This document shows, piece after piece, positions 1 to 9,685 of a stretch of 64,000 nt of DNA; position 1 is the first letter of the stretch, and each line of letters starts with the position of its first letter. The position numbers were made by a program, and so were the translations under genes. The stretch is from an uncultured Porphyromonadaceae bacterium (GTDB taxonomy: Bacteria > Bacteroidota > Bacteroidia > Bacteroidales > Muribaculaceae): the NCBI GenBank assembly GCA_900541865.1, contig UQLO01000009.1, positions 1-64,000 of the forward strand. The letters are read 5' to 3'. The notes beneath the pieces were generated by a model. That model was given only the letters and a program-made list of their open reading frames with translations, did not search any database and was not told where the DNA came from.

Positions 1-56
1 GTGTTAAGCCTGTCGCTAGCGTTCATCCTGAGCCAGGATCAAACTCTTCGTTGTTG
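1..56 (-). rRNA. rrs: 16S ribosomal RNA, 5' end only (partial)
   Basis: On the minus strand this stretch contains the universal bacterial 16S start (AGAGTTTGATCCTGGCTCAG), followed by GATGAACGCTAGCGACAGGC, the Bacteroidales-type 5' end. Only the first 50 or so bases of the gene are inside the window; the rest lies beyond position 1. The mature 5' end is placed near 52-56 by similarity and is approximate. A ribosomal promoter and a leader of about 260 nt lie upstream on the same strand. Confidence 0.95.
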
Positions 57-321
57 CTTATCTTGTTTTTCTTTTTTTCAAATTCAAACAAGACAACCTG
101 AAAGTGTTGTCTTTGATGCAATCGGCCTCATGTTGAGTCCGCGTCCAAAGTCCCGGTTCGTATTGTTGCGCTATTGAGCTTCCTTTTCAGAATTGACTTG
201 AGATTTCCGCTCGCAGACTAATCTGCGAAGCGATGCTCTTGTACTACTCTTAAAGTCTATTGTAATCGTTTCAATGTTCTCTTGTGCCGCTTTCGAGACC
301 GCTTGTCCCGTAAAGCGAGTG

Positions 322-354
322 CAAAGTTACGACCAAAAGCAGCCCCAATGCAAA
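322..354 (-). promoter_or_regulatory. rRNA operon promoter (Bacteroidota sigma type)
   Basis: Read on the minus strand, TTTG (354-351) is followed by a 21-bp spacer and TAACTTTG (329-322), a close match to the Bacteroidota housekeeping consensus TTTG-N19-23-TAnnTTTG. Transcription would start near 315 and give a leader of about 260 nt before the 16S gene. T-rich and A-rich tracts further upstream (about 355-385) could act as an UP-like element; that part is inference. Confidence 0.8.
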
Positions 355-697
355 TTTTTCGGCCATTTTAACACTAATTTAACATTTGAAATAAACTATC
401 CGCGCCCCGGATTGTTTAGGGGCGCCGGGCGTTCCGGCTGCAAGCCGCTGACCCACGGATAATTGCTCTCCGGAGCGACCGCAGGGCGCCTTTCGCGACC
501 TTTCGCGCGGACGCGGCAGCCCGCGTCCCTACGAGATTACCATTTTACATTTTCAATTTTACATTTTCTATTCTATTCATGGGGGGCTTTTGGTGTTTGG
601 AGTTTTTTTTGTAATTTTGGGGTGGTTTTTAGTGATTATCTAAATTAAATATGTGAACAGGCGGCCCCGTGGCCGACACAATATATTATAAATACAA
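355..697. other. Intergenic region between rrn promoter and dnaE
   Basis: About 340 bp separate the divergent rRNA promoter and dnaE. Positions 430-530 are GC-rich with short palindromic words of the kind found in the repeat arrays elsewhere in this window. Positions 538-600 are a run of near-repeats of ATTTTACATTTTC, similar to a tract at 18,426-18,460. Two small open frames here (274-462, 463-648) lack recognisable protein character and are not called. No clear promoter for dnaE was found. Confidence 0.5.
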
Positions 698-3600
698 ATG
701 GCATCAGTGGGCAACTTTGTGCATCTTCATGTGCACTCACATTATTCGAAGCTTGACGGTTTGTCGTCGCTATCGGGCCTTATTAAGAAGGCGTCGGGCG
801 ACGGCATGGGAGCTTTGGCGCTCACCGACCATGGCAATATGTTTGGTACTCTGGAGTTTGTCAACGGAGTAAAGAAACACAACAAGGGCATCAAGGGCAA
901 GATTGGCGATGCGGAGGCGCGGCTTGCGAAGGCTCGCGAAGAAAACGACGGAGCCGAGGCTGAAAGCGCCGAAGCCGAGATTGCCAAGCTGAAGACTCAG
1001 ATACTCAAACCGATACTTGGTTGCGAAATGTATGTTGCCGAAGGCGACATGCACGAGCACGCCAGCCGCCGCGACATAGGTCGACACCTGATAGTGCTTG
1101 CCAAAAACTCTACAGGCTACCACAACTTGATTAAGTTGGTGTCGCGTGCGTGGACAGAAGGCTTCTATTCTCATCCTCGTACAGACAAAGCGAGCCTTGC
1201 GGCTCACCACGAGGGGCTTATCATCTGCTCGGCGTGCCTTGCCGGCGAAGTTCCGCAGTTGCTGATGAACGGCGACATCGAAGGCGCGGAGAAAGCGGTG
1301 GCATGGTGGAAGAGCATATTCGGCGAGGACTATTATCTTGAATTGCAGCGCCATAAAGCTACAGTTCCGGAGGCAAACCACGAGGCATACGAGCTTCAGC
1401 GGCAGATAGAGCCTCACATAATAGAAATTGCTCGACGACAAGGCGTCAAGCTGGTGGCTACCAACGACGTACACTTTGTCGACGAGGACGATGCCGAGGC
1501 GCATGACCTGCTGATCTGCCTGTCGACCAACAGTGCCCGCAACGATCCCAAGCGCATGCGCTACTCCAAGCAGGAATGGTTCAAGACGCGGGCAGAGATG
1601 TGGAATATTTTCAGCGACATACCTGAAGCCCTCGAAAATACCCTCGAGGTAGCGGCCAAGGTTGAGGAATATTCCATCGAGCATGCGCCTATTATGCCAA
1701 ACTTCAAGATACCCAAGGAGTTCGGCACTGAAGAAGAATACCGAAATCGCTTGACCGAAGAGGACCTCTTCAACGAATTTACTCGCGACGAACATGGGCA
1801 AGTGGTTCTCTCCGACGAAGCTGCGCAGAAGAAAATCAAAACCTTAGGGGGCTACGACAAGCTGTACCGCATAAAATTCGAGGCCGACTACTTGGAGAAA
1901 CTCGCCTTCGAAGGGGCCGCTCGTCGCTACGGGAGCCCTCTGAGCGCCGAGGTCGAGGAGCGAATCCGCTTCGAGCTCCACATCATGAAGACCATGGGTT
2001 TTCCGGGCTACTTCCTTATCGTTGAAGACTTTATCCGCAAGGGCCGCGAAATGGGAGTCAGCATCGGACCGGGTCGAGGCTCAGCGGCCGGCTCGGTAGT
2101 GGCCTATTGCCTGGGCATCACTCAGATAGACCCGCTGAAATATGACCTCCTGTTCGAACGCTTTCTGAATCCGGACCGCATATCGCTGCCCGATATCGAT
2201 ATAGACTTCGACGACGACGGCCGCGAGGACGTGCTGAACTACGTTACGCGCGAATATGGCGCGCCCAACGTGGCCCACATCATCACCTACGGCACCATGG
2301 CGACGAAAACGTCGATTAAAGACGTAGCGCGGGTGATGAACTACCCCATCGACAAGAGCAACGCGCTGACCAAGCTCGTGCCGCGCCACATGCCCATCGA
2401 CCCCAAAGATCCCAAGAAAGAAAAAGAGCTCAAGCAGACAGTGGCGAACCTGATGGAGTATGTGCCTGAGTTCAAGGAGGCTATGCGCGACCCGGCCGTG
2501 GCCGAAATCATGGGCTACGCCAACCGCTTGGAAGGCACCGTTCGCAATACGGGCGTGCATGCCTGCGGCGTCATCATCTGCCGCGACGATGTCACCGACT
2601 GGGTACCGGTCAGCACGGCAGCCGACAAAAACGGGGACACCATTCTGGTGACGCAGTACGAAGGCAGCGTGATAGAATCGACGGGCTTGATAAAGATGGA
2701 CTTTCTGGGTCTGAAGACCCTGTCGATTATCCGTGAGGCCGTTGCGAACATCAAGGCGCACCGTGGCATCGACATTGATATGGAGAAAATCCCACTGGAC
2801 GACCCCAAGACATACGACCTCTACAGCCGGGGGGCCACTGTCGGCACCTTCCAGTTCGAAAGTGCGGGCATGCAGCGCTACCTTCGGGAGCTCAAGCCGA
2901 GTGTCTTCGAGGACCTTATCGCCATGAACGCCCTCTACCGCCCGGGGCCTATGGAAAACATCCCCGAGTTCATCGCTCGCAAGCACGGGCGCCACGAGAT
3001 AAAGTACGACATCCCCGAGATGGAAAAATATCTCAAGGACACGTATGGCATCACCGTCTACCAGGAGCAGGTCATGCTGCTGAGTCGCCTTCTCGGCGGC
3101 CTTACTCGCGGCCAGAGCGACACGCTTCGCAAAGCAATGGGCAAGAAACTCATTGAGAAGATGAACGAGTTGAAGGACATCTTCATGGATGGCGGCAAAG
3201 CACGCGGCCACGACCCCGAGGTGCTCGCAAAAATATGGGCGGAATGGGAGAAATTCGCCTCCTACGCCTTCAACAAGAGCCATGCCACGTGCTACAGCTG
3301 GGTAGCATTCCAGACCGGCTATCTCAAAGCCAACTACCCGGCCGAATACATGGCGGCCGTGCTGAGCCGAAACCTTGCGGACATTGCCACACTGAGCTTC
3401 TATATGGACGAGTGCAAGTCGATGGGCATCAGCGTTAAAGGCCCCGACATCAACGAGAGTTCGCACACCTTCAGCGTAACGCCGGGCGGCGACATCCGCT
3501 TCGGCCTTACCGCTATCAAGGGCATCGGCGGCGATGTTGTCCGCAAGATTGTCGAGGCTCGCCGGAGCGGTCCCTTCAAGGACATTCACGACTTCGTGGA

Positions 3601-4510
3601 GCGAGTGCCCTCCCAGGCCATCAACCGCAGAGTATTTGAAAATCTGACCTTTGCCGGCGCCTTCGACTGCTTCGAGGGCATCAAGCGCGAGGACATCATC
3701 TCGGAAGTCGGCAAACGCGGCGAGACTGGGGCCGAAATACTTCTTCGCTATGGAGCGCAATTCCAGAACGCCCACAGCAATATGAGCAACAGCCTCTTCG
3801 CCTTCGACGACGAAGATTTCATCAACTCCAACCGCCCCGAAATACCCTCGGCCCCCGAGTGGGACAAGCTCAAGCTGCTCGACAAAGAGCGCGAGCTGGT
3901 CGGCATGTACCTCTCCGACCACCCTCTTGCCCCCTACCGCACCGAGGTCGAGAACGCCGCCGACTGCACCATAGCCGAGAAGAACGAACGCACCACCACG
4001 GGCGTTTCTTTCACCATCGCCGGCATGGTGATGGAAGTGACCGAACGCACCACCCAGCGGGGCAGCCAGATGAGCATAGTCCGCATCGAAGACTTCACCG
4101 GGTCGACCGACTTCGCGCTCTTCGACCGCCAGATGAAGGAATATATTCATTTTCTGCGCGTTGGCGCTCCTATACTCGTCACCGGTCAGCTTCGTGCCGA
4201 CAACCGGGGCACAGTGCGCTTCAACGTGGAGCGCATCCAGAGCCTTGCCGAACTTCGAGGGCACCTTTTCAGTTCCATTCACCTCAAAGTGACCCCCGAC
4301 CAACTCTCCGACGCCACCGGTCTTATAGAAAGCAGCCAGGTGAGCGATCCGGACAACGTGCTCGACATCGAGTTCCTCATCCACGAACCGAATCTCAACC
4401 GCACCCTGCACTTTCTGAGCGGTCTCAAGGCCGAACCCACGCCTACTCTGCTCACCAAGCTCAAAGCGGCCGAAATAGAATATATGCTTACCCGACGCAA
4501 GGAAGCATAG
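698..4510 (+). CDS. dnaE: DNA polymerase III alpha subunit
   Basis: This is the catalytic subunit of the replicative DNA polymerase (1270 aa; family usually 1150-1250). The N-terminal PHP domain opens with HLHVHSHYSKLDG at about residues 9-21 and continues with ALTDHGNMFG. The palm shows GPGRGSAAGSVVAYCLG near residue 460 and the catalytic aspartate motif DIDIDFDDDGR near 497-507, then the fingers motif YRPGPM. A tandem helix-hairpin-helix region follows, and an OB fold lies near 1100-1150. An acidic insertion of about 30 residues in the PHP region (residues 68-98) is common in Bacteroidota copies. The chosen ATG places the PHP motif at the usual distance. trxA-like and nnrDE follow on the same strand. 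Confidence 0.97.
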   Translation: MASVGNFVHLHVHSHYSKLDGLSSLSGLIKKASGDGMGALALTDHGNMFGTLEFVNGVKKHNKGIKGKIGDAEARLAKAREENDGAEAESAEAEIAKLKTQILKPILGCEMYVAEGDMHEHASRRDIGRHLIVLAKNSTGYHNLIKLVSRAWTEGFYSHPRTDKASLAAHHEGLIICSACLAGEVPQLLMNGDIEGAEKAVAWWKSIFGEDYYLELQRHKATVPEANHEAYELQRQIEPHIIEIARRQGVKLVATNDVHFVDEDDAEAHDLLICLSTNSARNDPKRMRYSKQEWFKTRAEMWNIFSDIPEALENTLEVAAKVEEYSIEHAPIMPNFKIPKEFGTEEEYRNRLTEEDLFNEFTRDEHGQVVLSDEAAQKKIKTLGGYDKLYRIKFEADYLEKLAFEGAARRYGSPLSAEVEERIRFELHIMKTMGFPGYFLIVEDFIRKGREMGVSIGPGRGSAAGSVVAYCLGITQIDPLKYDLLFERFLNPDRISLPDIDIDFDDDGREDVLNYVTREYGAPNVAHIITYGTMATKTSIKDVARVMNYPIDKSNALTKLVPRHMPIDPKDPKKEKELKQTVANLMEYVPEFKEAMRDPAVAEIMGYANRLEGTVRNTGVHACGVIICRDDVTDWVPVSTAADKNGDTILVTQYEGSVIESTGLIKMDFLGLKTLSIIREAVANIKAHRGIDIDMEKIPLDDPKTYDLYSRGATVGTFQFESAGMQRYLRELKPSVFEDLIAMNALYRPGPMENIPEFIARKHGRHEIKYDIPEMEKYLKDTYGITVYQEQVMLLSRLLGGLTRGQSDTLRKAMGKKLIEKMNELKDIFMDGGKARGHDPEVLAKIWAEWEKFASYAFNKSHATCYSWVAFQTGYLKANYPAEYMAAVLSRNLADIATLSFYMDECKSMGISVKGPDINESSHTFSVTPGGDIRFGLTAIKGIGGDVVRKIVEARRSGPFKDIHDFVERVPSQAINRRVFENLTFAGAFDCFEGIKREDIISEVGKRGETGAEILLRYGAQFQNAHSNMSNSLFAFDDEDFINSNRPEIPSAPEWDKLKLLDKERELVGMYLSDHPLAPYRTEVENAADCTIAEKNERTTTGVSFTIAGMVMEVTERTTQRGSQMSIVRIEDFTGSTDFALFDRQMKEYIHFLRVGAPILVTGQLRADNRGTVRFNVERIQSLAELRGHLFSSIHLKVTPDQLSDATGLIESSQVSDPDNVLDIEFLIHEPNLNRTLHFLSGLKAEPTPTLLTKLKAAEIEYMLTRRKEA

Positions 4511-4546
4511 GACCCATCAAAAAAAACAAAACTAAAGAAAACAAAA

Positions 4547-4870
4547 ATGGCATTCACATTCACCGACGAAAACGTAAAAGAAATCATAGCCACCGGCAAA
4601 CCCGTGATGATCGACTTCTGGGCAACATGGTGCGGTCCCTGCCAGGCCATGGGACCCGTAGTGGACAAACTGGCTTCCGAATACCCCGAGAGCGAAATCG
4701 TAATCGGCAAATACAACACCGATGAGCAGAACGACTTCTGCATCGAAAACCGCGTGATGGGCATCCCGGCCTTCCTGTTCTTCAAAGACGGCAAACCCGC
4801 CTTCCGCCTTGCCGGCCTCCAGAAAGAGGACACCCTGCGCGAGAAAATCGAAGAACTACTCAAAAACTAA
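4547..4870 (+). CDS. trxA: Thioredoxin
   Basis: A 107-aa single-domain thioredoxin, a cytoplasmic dithiol reductant for ribonucleotide reductase and other enzymes. The active site W28-C29-G30-P31-C32 is intact and sits in the expected FWATWCGPC context. The cis-proline loop is present as MGIPAFLFF, followed by the terminal helix. No signal peptide is visible, so the protein is cytoplasmic. It lies 36 bp after dnaE and 16 bp before nnrDE, suggesting one transcript, although its function is unrelated to either. Confidence 0.95.
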   Translation: MAFTFTDENVKEIIATGKPVMIDFWATWCGPCQAMGPVVDKLASEYPESEIVIGKYNTDEQNDFCIENRVMGIPAFLFFKDGKPAFRLAGLQKEDTLREKIEELLKN

Positions 4871-4886
4871 GATTACACCACGGGGA

Positions 4887-6494
4887 ATGCGCAATATCTA
4901 TTCACCGGCCGACATCGAAAAGGTGCTCGACAGCATCCTCGGCAGCTCCGCGGACTCGGAACGTCCGGACGGTGCCGAACTTGACGCTGCCATAGCGCGG
5001 CGTGCCGAATTTATCGGCGCGGTAGGCCGGGCGTGTGCCTCGGAAGTACTTCGCGAGCGGGCCGACAGCGGCGCAAAGGTTGTTGTCTTCGCCGGCGACG
5101 CCATCAACGGGGCCTACGCCATGGAGACGGCCATCGCCCTCCATCAGTCAGGATGCCGCGCTGAGGTATACCTCATTAATATAGGCGGCAATCTGCTCAA
5201 GCCCGACACCAAGGCGGCTCGCGAGCGCTTTCTGGAGGCTGCCGGCAGCGAATACCTCTTCGAAACCGTCGACCTGCGGGTTCTTCTGCCGGAAATGACG
5301 CCTGAGATGATAGTCGTCGACGGTCTCTTCGGTCGCGAGTACAAGGCGCCCCTGCGCGGCGGCTACCAGGCTATGGCGCGGCTTATCAATGAAAAAGGAG
5401 CCAAGGTGATTTCCATCGACCTGCCCTCGGGTATGTCGCCGGAGCTTTCGGTGGGCATGATCAACCGCAATATCGTCCACGCCAACCTGACCTTGACCCT
5501 GGTAGGACCCACGCTGGCATTCTACATGCCGGAAAACGCCGAGTTGCTGGGGCGCTGGAAGGTACTGCCCCTGCCCTACCCCCGCGAGGTTCTAAAAAGC
5601 ATAAAATGCAGTTCGCGGCTTGTCGACGGCAACGGCATACGGGCCGTGCTGCCCCGCCGAAGTCCATTCGCCTCCAAGGCCGATCTGGGCAGTGCCCTCA
5701 TCTACGCCGGAAGCTACGGCATGCTCGGGGCCGCCGTGTTGGCCGCCCGCGGCGCTTTGCGTTCGGGATGCGGAAAGGTTACGGTCCACAGCGCCCGCTG
5801 CGGCTACTACGTGCTTCAGACGGCTGTGCCTTGCGCAATGTTCGAAACCGACGGGGGCGATATGGACATCCGTCACTTCGAAAGCGGCGTCGAAGCCGAC
5901 GCCATCGGTGTCGGGCCGGGCATAGGCCGCTCCGAAGGCACCGTGCAGGGGCTGGAGCAGTTGCTCAAGGCCATGAGCGCAGCAAAACAGCCGCTGGTAA
6001 TCGACGCCGACGCGCTCAACTGCATCGCCCTTCGCCCTTCGATGCTCGACTTCATACCTCCGCGCAGCGTGCTCACACCCCATGCCGGCGAGTTCGACCG
6101 CATCTTCGGACCGCAGCCGTCGTCGTCGGCGCGTCTGCTCAAAGCCATCGAAGTCAGCACCCGCTACCAGATTGTAATCGTGCTCAAAGGGCATTACACC
6201 CAGACCGTATGGCCCGGCGGCTCCGTGGCCGTCAACTCCTCGGGGACCGAAGCCCTCGCCACGGCAGGCTCGGGCGACGTGCTCACCGGTCTTCTCACCG
6301 GCCTTATAGCACAACACATCAAACCCGAGATCGCCGCCGTGGCCGCAGTCTACATACACGGCATCGCCGGACATATGGCAGCCGAAGAGAACGGCATCGC
6401 CGGCACCACCGCAGAGGATATTTCCACCGCGGTAGGTCCTGCAATCGAAGCCATCCTCCACACGCCCGCAGCCTCCAAAACACCTTCAACCTAA
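4887..6494 (+). CDS. nnrDE: Bifunctional NAD(P)H-hydrate epimerase / ADP-dependent dehydratase
   Basis: A 535-aa metabolite-repair enzyme that restores hydrated NADH and NADPH. Residues 1-220 form the YjeF-N epimerase domain (VVVFAGDAINGAYAM, IVVDGLFGREY, ISIDLPSGMSPE). Residues 225-530 form the ribokinase-like dehydratase domain (IYAGSYGMLGAAVLAARGAL, VIDADALNC, LTPHAGEFDRIF, ending in the catalytic-loop motif AGSGDVLTG). The fused order is usual in bacteria. The start is the ATG at 4887; the open frame extends upstream into the thioredoxin gene, but that part is a shadow. A DUF4831 gene follows after 15 bp. Confidence 0.93.
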   Translation: MRNIYSPADIEKVLDSILGSSADSERPDGAELDAAIARRAEFIGAVGRACASEVLRERADSGAKVVVFAGDAINGAYAMETAIALHQSGCRAEVYLINIGGNLLKPDTKAARERFLEAAGSEYLFETVDLRVLLPEMTPEMIVVDGLFGREYKAPLRGGYQAMARLINEKGAKVISIDLPSGMSPELSVGMINRNIVHANLTLTLVGPTLAFYMPENAELLGRWKVLPLPYPREVLKSIKCSSRLVDGNGIRAVLPRRSPFASKADLGSALIYAGSYGMLGAAVLAARGALRSGCGKVTVHSARCGYYVLQTAVPCAMFETDGGDMDIRHFESGVEADAIGVGPGIGRSEGTVQGLEQLLKAMSAAKQPLVIDADALNCIALRPSMLDFIPPRSVLTPHAGEFDRIFGPQPSSSARLLKAIEVSTRYQIVIVLKGHYTQTVWPGGSVAVNSSGTEALATAGSGDVLTGLLTGLIAQHIKPEIAAVAAVYIHGIAGHMAAEENGIAGTTAEDISTAVGPAIEAILHTPAASKTPST

Positions 6495-6509
6495 AAAAAC
6501 GAAAACACA

Positions 6510-7595
6510 ATGTCAAAAACCGCCCTGCTTGCCGCCCTCCTCTGCGTGAGTTCTATCGCCGGAGCCCAGACTTCCCAGCGTATCACCGCCGGCAAAGCCA
6601 GCGAATACGGACTGGTGTACAGCCTGCCGAATACTGTAGCCGACGTTTACCTCTGTGCAGAACTCGTCGAGGAAACTCCCGGCGAGTTCCACAACTACGC
6701 CCGCCGCTATCTCGGCACCTCCGACGCCATCACCACCGCGAGCCGAACAGCCCGCCTCACAGGCGCTGTCATCACCCCGCGAGGTGTCGCCGACCCCACC
6801 GAGCAGTGGCTCGCGCAGTTCAAAAACGGAAGCACGCCCTATATGACCCTCACACCGGGCAACGTTCCGACCGGCATCAACACCGAGACACTCTACACCA
6901 CCGACGCGCCCGATGTCCCCGAAGCCACCGACTGGACTCCTTCGCCCCTGGACGGCCCGGCCGCCCGCCAGGCCATAACGGCCGAAATGGCCCGCAGCTC
7001 CTCGACCTCGAAGCGCGCCGAGCTCGCCGCCCAGCGCATCTTCGAACTGCGCGAGATGAGGAGCGACATTCTCTCCGGCCAAGCCGACAACATGCCTTCC
7101 GACGGGGCCGCCATGGACCTCGTTCTCCGCAATCTGCAGGCTCAGGAAGCTGCTCTGACGGCAATGTTCACCGGAGTCCGCCGCACACGCACCGTGGTCG
7201 GAAAAGCCACCGTCGTGCCCGACACCGTTTCGGCGTCCGACATTGTGATAGCCCGTCTTTCTGTGACCGACGGCATTATAGAGTCCTCCGACCTCTCCGG
7301 CAGTCCCATCACGGCCGATATCACCGTAGTGGAGCGCGGCGTGCTGCCCACCAACGAAAAAGGCGAAGTCAAGACCTTCCCCCGAGGAGGCGTGGCCTAC
7401 CGTATCCCCGGGCGCGCCAAAATCGAGGTGCGGTGCGACAACAACACAGTTGCCTCCCGGACGCTGGATGTAGCCCAGTTAGGCGTGGTGTTCGGACTCA
7501 ACCCGGCGTTGTTCACCGACAAGCGCGAGCCGGCCATGGTAGTCTTCGACCCGGCCACCGGCTCCATCGTGGAGCTCGGCCCGGCAAACCAGTAA
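6510..7595 (+). CDS. DUF4831 family exported protein
   Basis: A 361-aa protein of the Bacteroidales family DUF4831, whose function is unknown. Residues 1-19 look like a signal peptide (MSKTALLAALLCVSSIAGAQ, cleavage probably after AGA), so it is exported to the periplasm or beyond. The mature part contains the family-typical YGLVYSLPNT near the N-terminus and AYRIPGRAKIEV and VFGLNPALF near the C-terminus. It follows nnrDE closely and precedes a YitT gene by 38 bp. Assignment rests on overall recognition, not on catalytic motifs. Confidence 0.8.
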   Translation: MSKTALLAALLCVSSIAGAQTSQRITAGKASEYGLVYSLPNTVADVYLCAELVEETPGEFHNYARRYLGTSDAITTASRTARLTGAVITPRGVADPTEQWLAQFKNGSTPYMTLTPGNVPTGINTETLYTTDAPDVPEATDWTPSPLDGPAARQAITAEMARSSSTSKRAELAAQRIFELREMRSDILSGQADNMPSDGAAMDLVLRNLQAQEAALTAMFTGVRRTRTVVGKATVVPDTVSASDIVIARLSVTDGIIESSDLSGSPITADITVVERGVLPTNEKGEVKTFPRGGVAYRIPGRAKIEVRCDNNTVASRTLDVAQLGVVFGLNPALFTDKREPAMVVFDPATGSIVELGPANQ

Positions 7596-7633
7596 GCAGC
7601 AAACCTTGAACAGACAATACTAACAAACACAAA

Positions 7634-8554
7634 ATGACAAAAATAAACCTCTGGCGCAGCGCCCGCGACTACTTCTTCATCACTCTGGGCATGGCAATCT
7701 ACGCCTTTGGATTCTGCGGGTTCATCCTTCCGGAGAAAGTGGTTATCGGCGGCCTCGCCGGCATCGGCACCATCGTCTACTTTCTCACGGGCATCCCCGT
7801 GGGCGTCACTTCGCTTGCCTTGAACCTGCTTCTGCTGGCAATTGCCTATCGCATTGTGGGCAAGCAGTTTGTGCTCGGCACTATTTATGGCGCGGTGATG
7901 ATTTCGGTCTTTATGAGCATTTTCCAGCCGCTGCTCAGCGATGGCTTTACTCAGGAGCCTTTCCTCAACATCGTCATCGGCGGCATGTGCGCCGGCCTGG
8001 GCGTCGGTCTTGCATTTACGCACAACGGCTCCAGCGGAGGCACCGACATCATCGCGGCTATGGTCAACAAGTACACCAACGTAACCGTCGGCCGCACCAT
8101 GCTCTACGTCGATGTGTGCATTATCTCGTCGAGCTACCTTCTCACTCACCAAATCGACAAGGTGGTATTCGGCTTCATCGTGCTCTTCCTGTGCTCCTAC
8201 GTGGCCGACATGATTATCAACACCAACCGTCAGGCCGTGCAGTTCACCATCTTTTCCAAACACTGGGAGCGCATCGCCACCGCCATCAACAACGATGCCC
8301 ACCGAGGCTGCACCGTCATCAGCGGCATGGGATGGTACTCCAAGCAGGATGTGAAGGTGCTTTTGGTGATGTGCCGAAAGATAGAGGCTGTCACCATAGC
8401 ACGCATCATTAAGAGCATCGACCCTAATGCCTTCTGCACCCAGGCCAACGTCAACGGAGTCTACGGCAAAGGCTTCGACGAGCTCAAAGTGAAGATGAAG
8501 CAGCCCGACCAAATCCACAAAAAGGAGGCACCCGACCAAGCCTTGAAGAGTTGA
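7634..8554 (+). CDS. YitT family membrane protein (DUF2179)
   Basis: A 306-aa inner-membrane protein with about five or six hydrophobic segments in residues 15-190, including FITLGMAIYAFGFCGFILP and GVTSLALNLLLLAIAYRIVG. The signature HNGSSGGTDIIAAMVNKYTN follows a glycine-rich turn. Residues about 210-285 form the soluble DUF2179 domain (QFTIFSKHWERI, RGCTVISGMGWYS). The transported substrate of this family is not established. The gene ends one base before the prfA start codon, so translation is probably coupled. Confidence 0.9.
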   Translation: MTKINLWRSARDYFFITLGMAIYAFGFCGFILPEKVVIGGLAGIGTIVYFLTGIPVGVTSLALNLLLLAIAYRIVGKQFVLGTIYGAVMISVFMSIFQPLLSDGFTQEPFLNIVIGGMCAGLGVGLAFTHNGSSGGTDIIAAMVNKYTNVTVGRTMLYVDVCIISSSYLLTHQIDKVVFGFIVLFLCSYVADMIINTNRQAVQFTIFSKHWERIATAINNDAHRGCTVISGMGWYSKQDVKVLLVMCRKIEAVTIARIIKSIDPNAFCTQANVNGVYGKGFDELKVKMKQPDQIHKKEAPDQALKS

Positions 8555-8555
8555 A

Positions 8556-9665
8556 ATGGACCAAAACAACCTACTATCGCGCCTGGACGGCATAGAATCG
8601 CGGTTCGAGGAGGTCAGCACCCTCATCACCGACCCGGCTGTAATAGCCGATATGCCCCGCTATGTGCGCCTCAACAAAGAATACCGGGAGCTGGAGCGGC
8701 TGTGCGCCGCCACGCGCCGCTACCGCAAGTTGCTGACCGACATCAGCGAAAGTCGCGCTCTGCTTGCTTCCGAGTCCGACCCCGAGCTGCGCGAAATGGC
8801 CCGTGAGGAGCTGGATGCGGCCTCCGCCGTCCTTCCCGACCTTGAGGAGGAAATCAAACTGCTCCTCATCCCCGCCGACCCCGAGGACTCCAAGAACGCC
8901 ATTGTGGAGATTCGCGGAGGCACCGGTGGCGACGAAGCCGCCATCTTCGCCGGCGACCTTTGCAAGATGTATATGCGCTTCTGCGAATCGCGCGGCTGGA
9001 ACGTGGCCGTTAACTCCGCCAGCGAAGGCGCCGCCGGTGGTTTCAAGGAGGTGATTCTCTCTGTATCCGGAGAGGGCGTGTACGGTATTCTTAAGTACGA
9101 AAGCGGCGTCCACCGCGTGCAGCGCGTCCCCGCTACCGAAACGCAGGGCCGTGTGCACACCTCGGCGGCTACCGTGGCTGTGCTGCCCGAAGCTGAGCCC
9201 TTCGACGTCCAAATCAACGAAGGCGAGATCAAATGGGACACCTTTCGAAGCGGGGGCGCCGGCGGTCAGAACGTCAACAAGGTCGAATCCGGCGTTCGCC
9301 TGCGCTATATGTGGAAAAATCCCAACACCGGCGTTTCCGAAGAAATTCTCATTGAGTGCACCGAGACGCGCGACCAGCCCAAAAACAAAGAACGGGCTCT
9401 GAGCCGCCTGCGCACCTTCATCTACGACCGCGAACACCAGAAATATGTCGACGACATTGCCTCCCGACGCAAAACAATGGTGTCGACGGGCGACCGCTCG
9501 GCCAAAATCCGTACTTACAACTACCCTCAGGGCCGAATCACTGACCACCGCATTAACTACACCATCTACAACCTGGCGGCTTTTATGGACGGCGACATCC
9601 AGGACGTCATCGACCATCTCATCGTGGCCGAAAACGCCGAAAAACTCAAAGCAGCAACCCTCTGA
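8556..9665 (+). CDS. prfA: Peptide chain release factor 1
   Basis: A 369-aa factor that recognises UAA and UAG codons and triggers peptide release. The tripeptide anticodon motif is PAT (in RVPATETQGRVHTSA, near residue 190), which marks RF1 as opposed to the SPF of RF2. The GGQ hydrolysis motif is RSGGAGGQNVNKVES near residue 231. Length and order match the family. The ATG begins one base after the yitT stop codon, and pyrF follows 20 bp later. A PrmC methylase for the GGQ glutamine is not in this window. Confidence 0.96.
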   Translation: MDQNNLLSRLDGIESRFEEVSTLITDPAVIADMPRYVRLNKEYRELERLCAATRRYRKLLTDISESRALLASESDPELREMAREELDAASAVLPDLEEEIKLLLIPADPEDSKNAIVEIRGGTGGDEAAIFAGDLCKMYMRFCESRGWNVAVNSASEGAAGGFKEVILSVSGEGVYGILKYESGVHRVQRVPATETQGRVHTSAATVAVLPEAEPFDVQINEGEIKWDTFRSGGAGGQNVNKVESGVRLRYMWKNPNTGVSEEILIECTETRDQPKNKERALSRLRTFIYDREHQKYVDDIASRRKTMVSTGDRSAKIRTYNYPQGRITDHRINYTIYNLAAFMDGDIQDVIDHLIVAENAEKLKAATL

Positions 9666-9685
9666 CCCTCTGAGCTTCACAGAAT

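Noticed and set aside
2081..4411. Long antisense open frame (776 codons) across dnaE
   Set aside because: It is the reverse shadow of a GC-rich, strongly biased gene, and its translation has no recognisable motif.
5606..7609. Overlapping Arg/His/Pro-rich frame (667 codons) in another phase of nnrDE and the DUF4831 gene
   Set aside because: Its composition is typical of an out-of-phase reading of GC-rich coding DNA.
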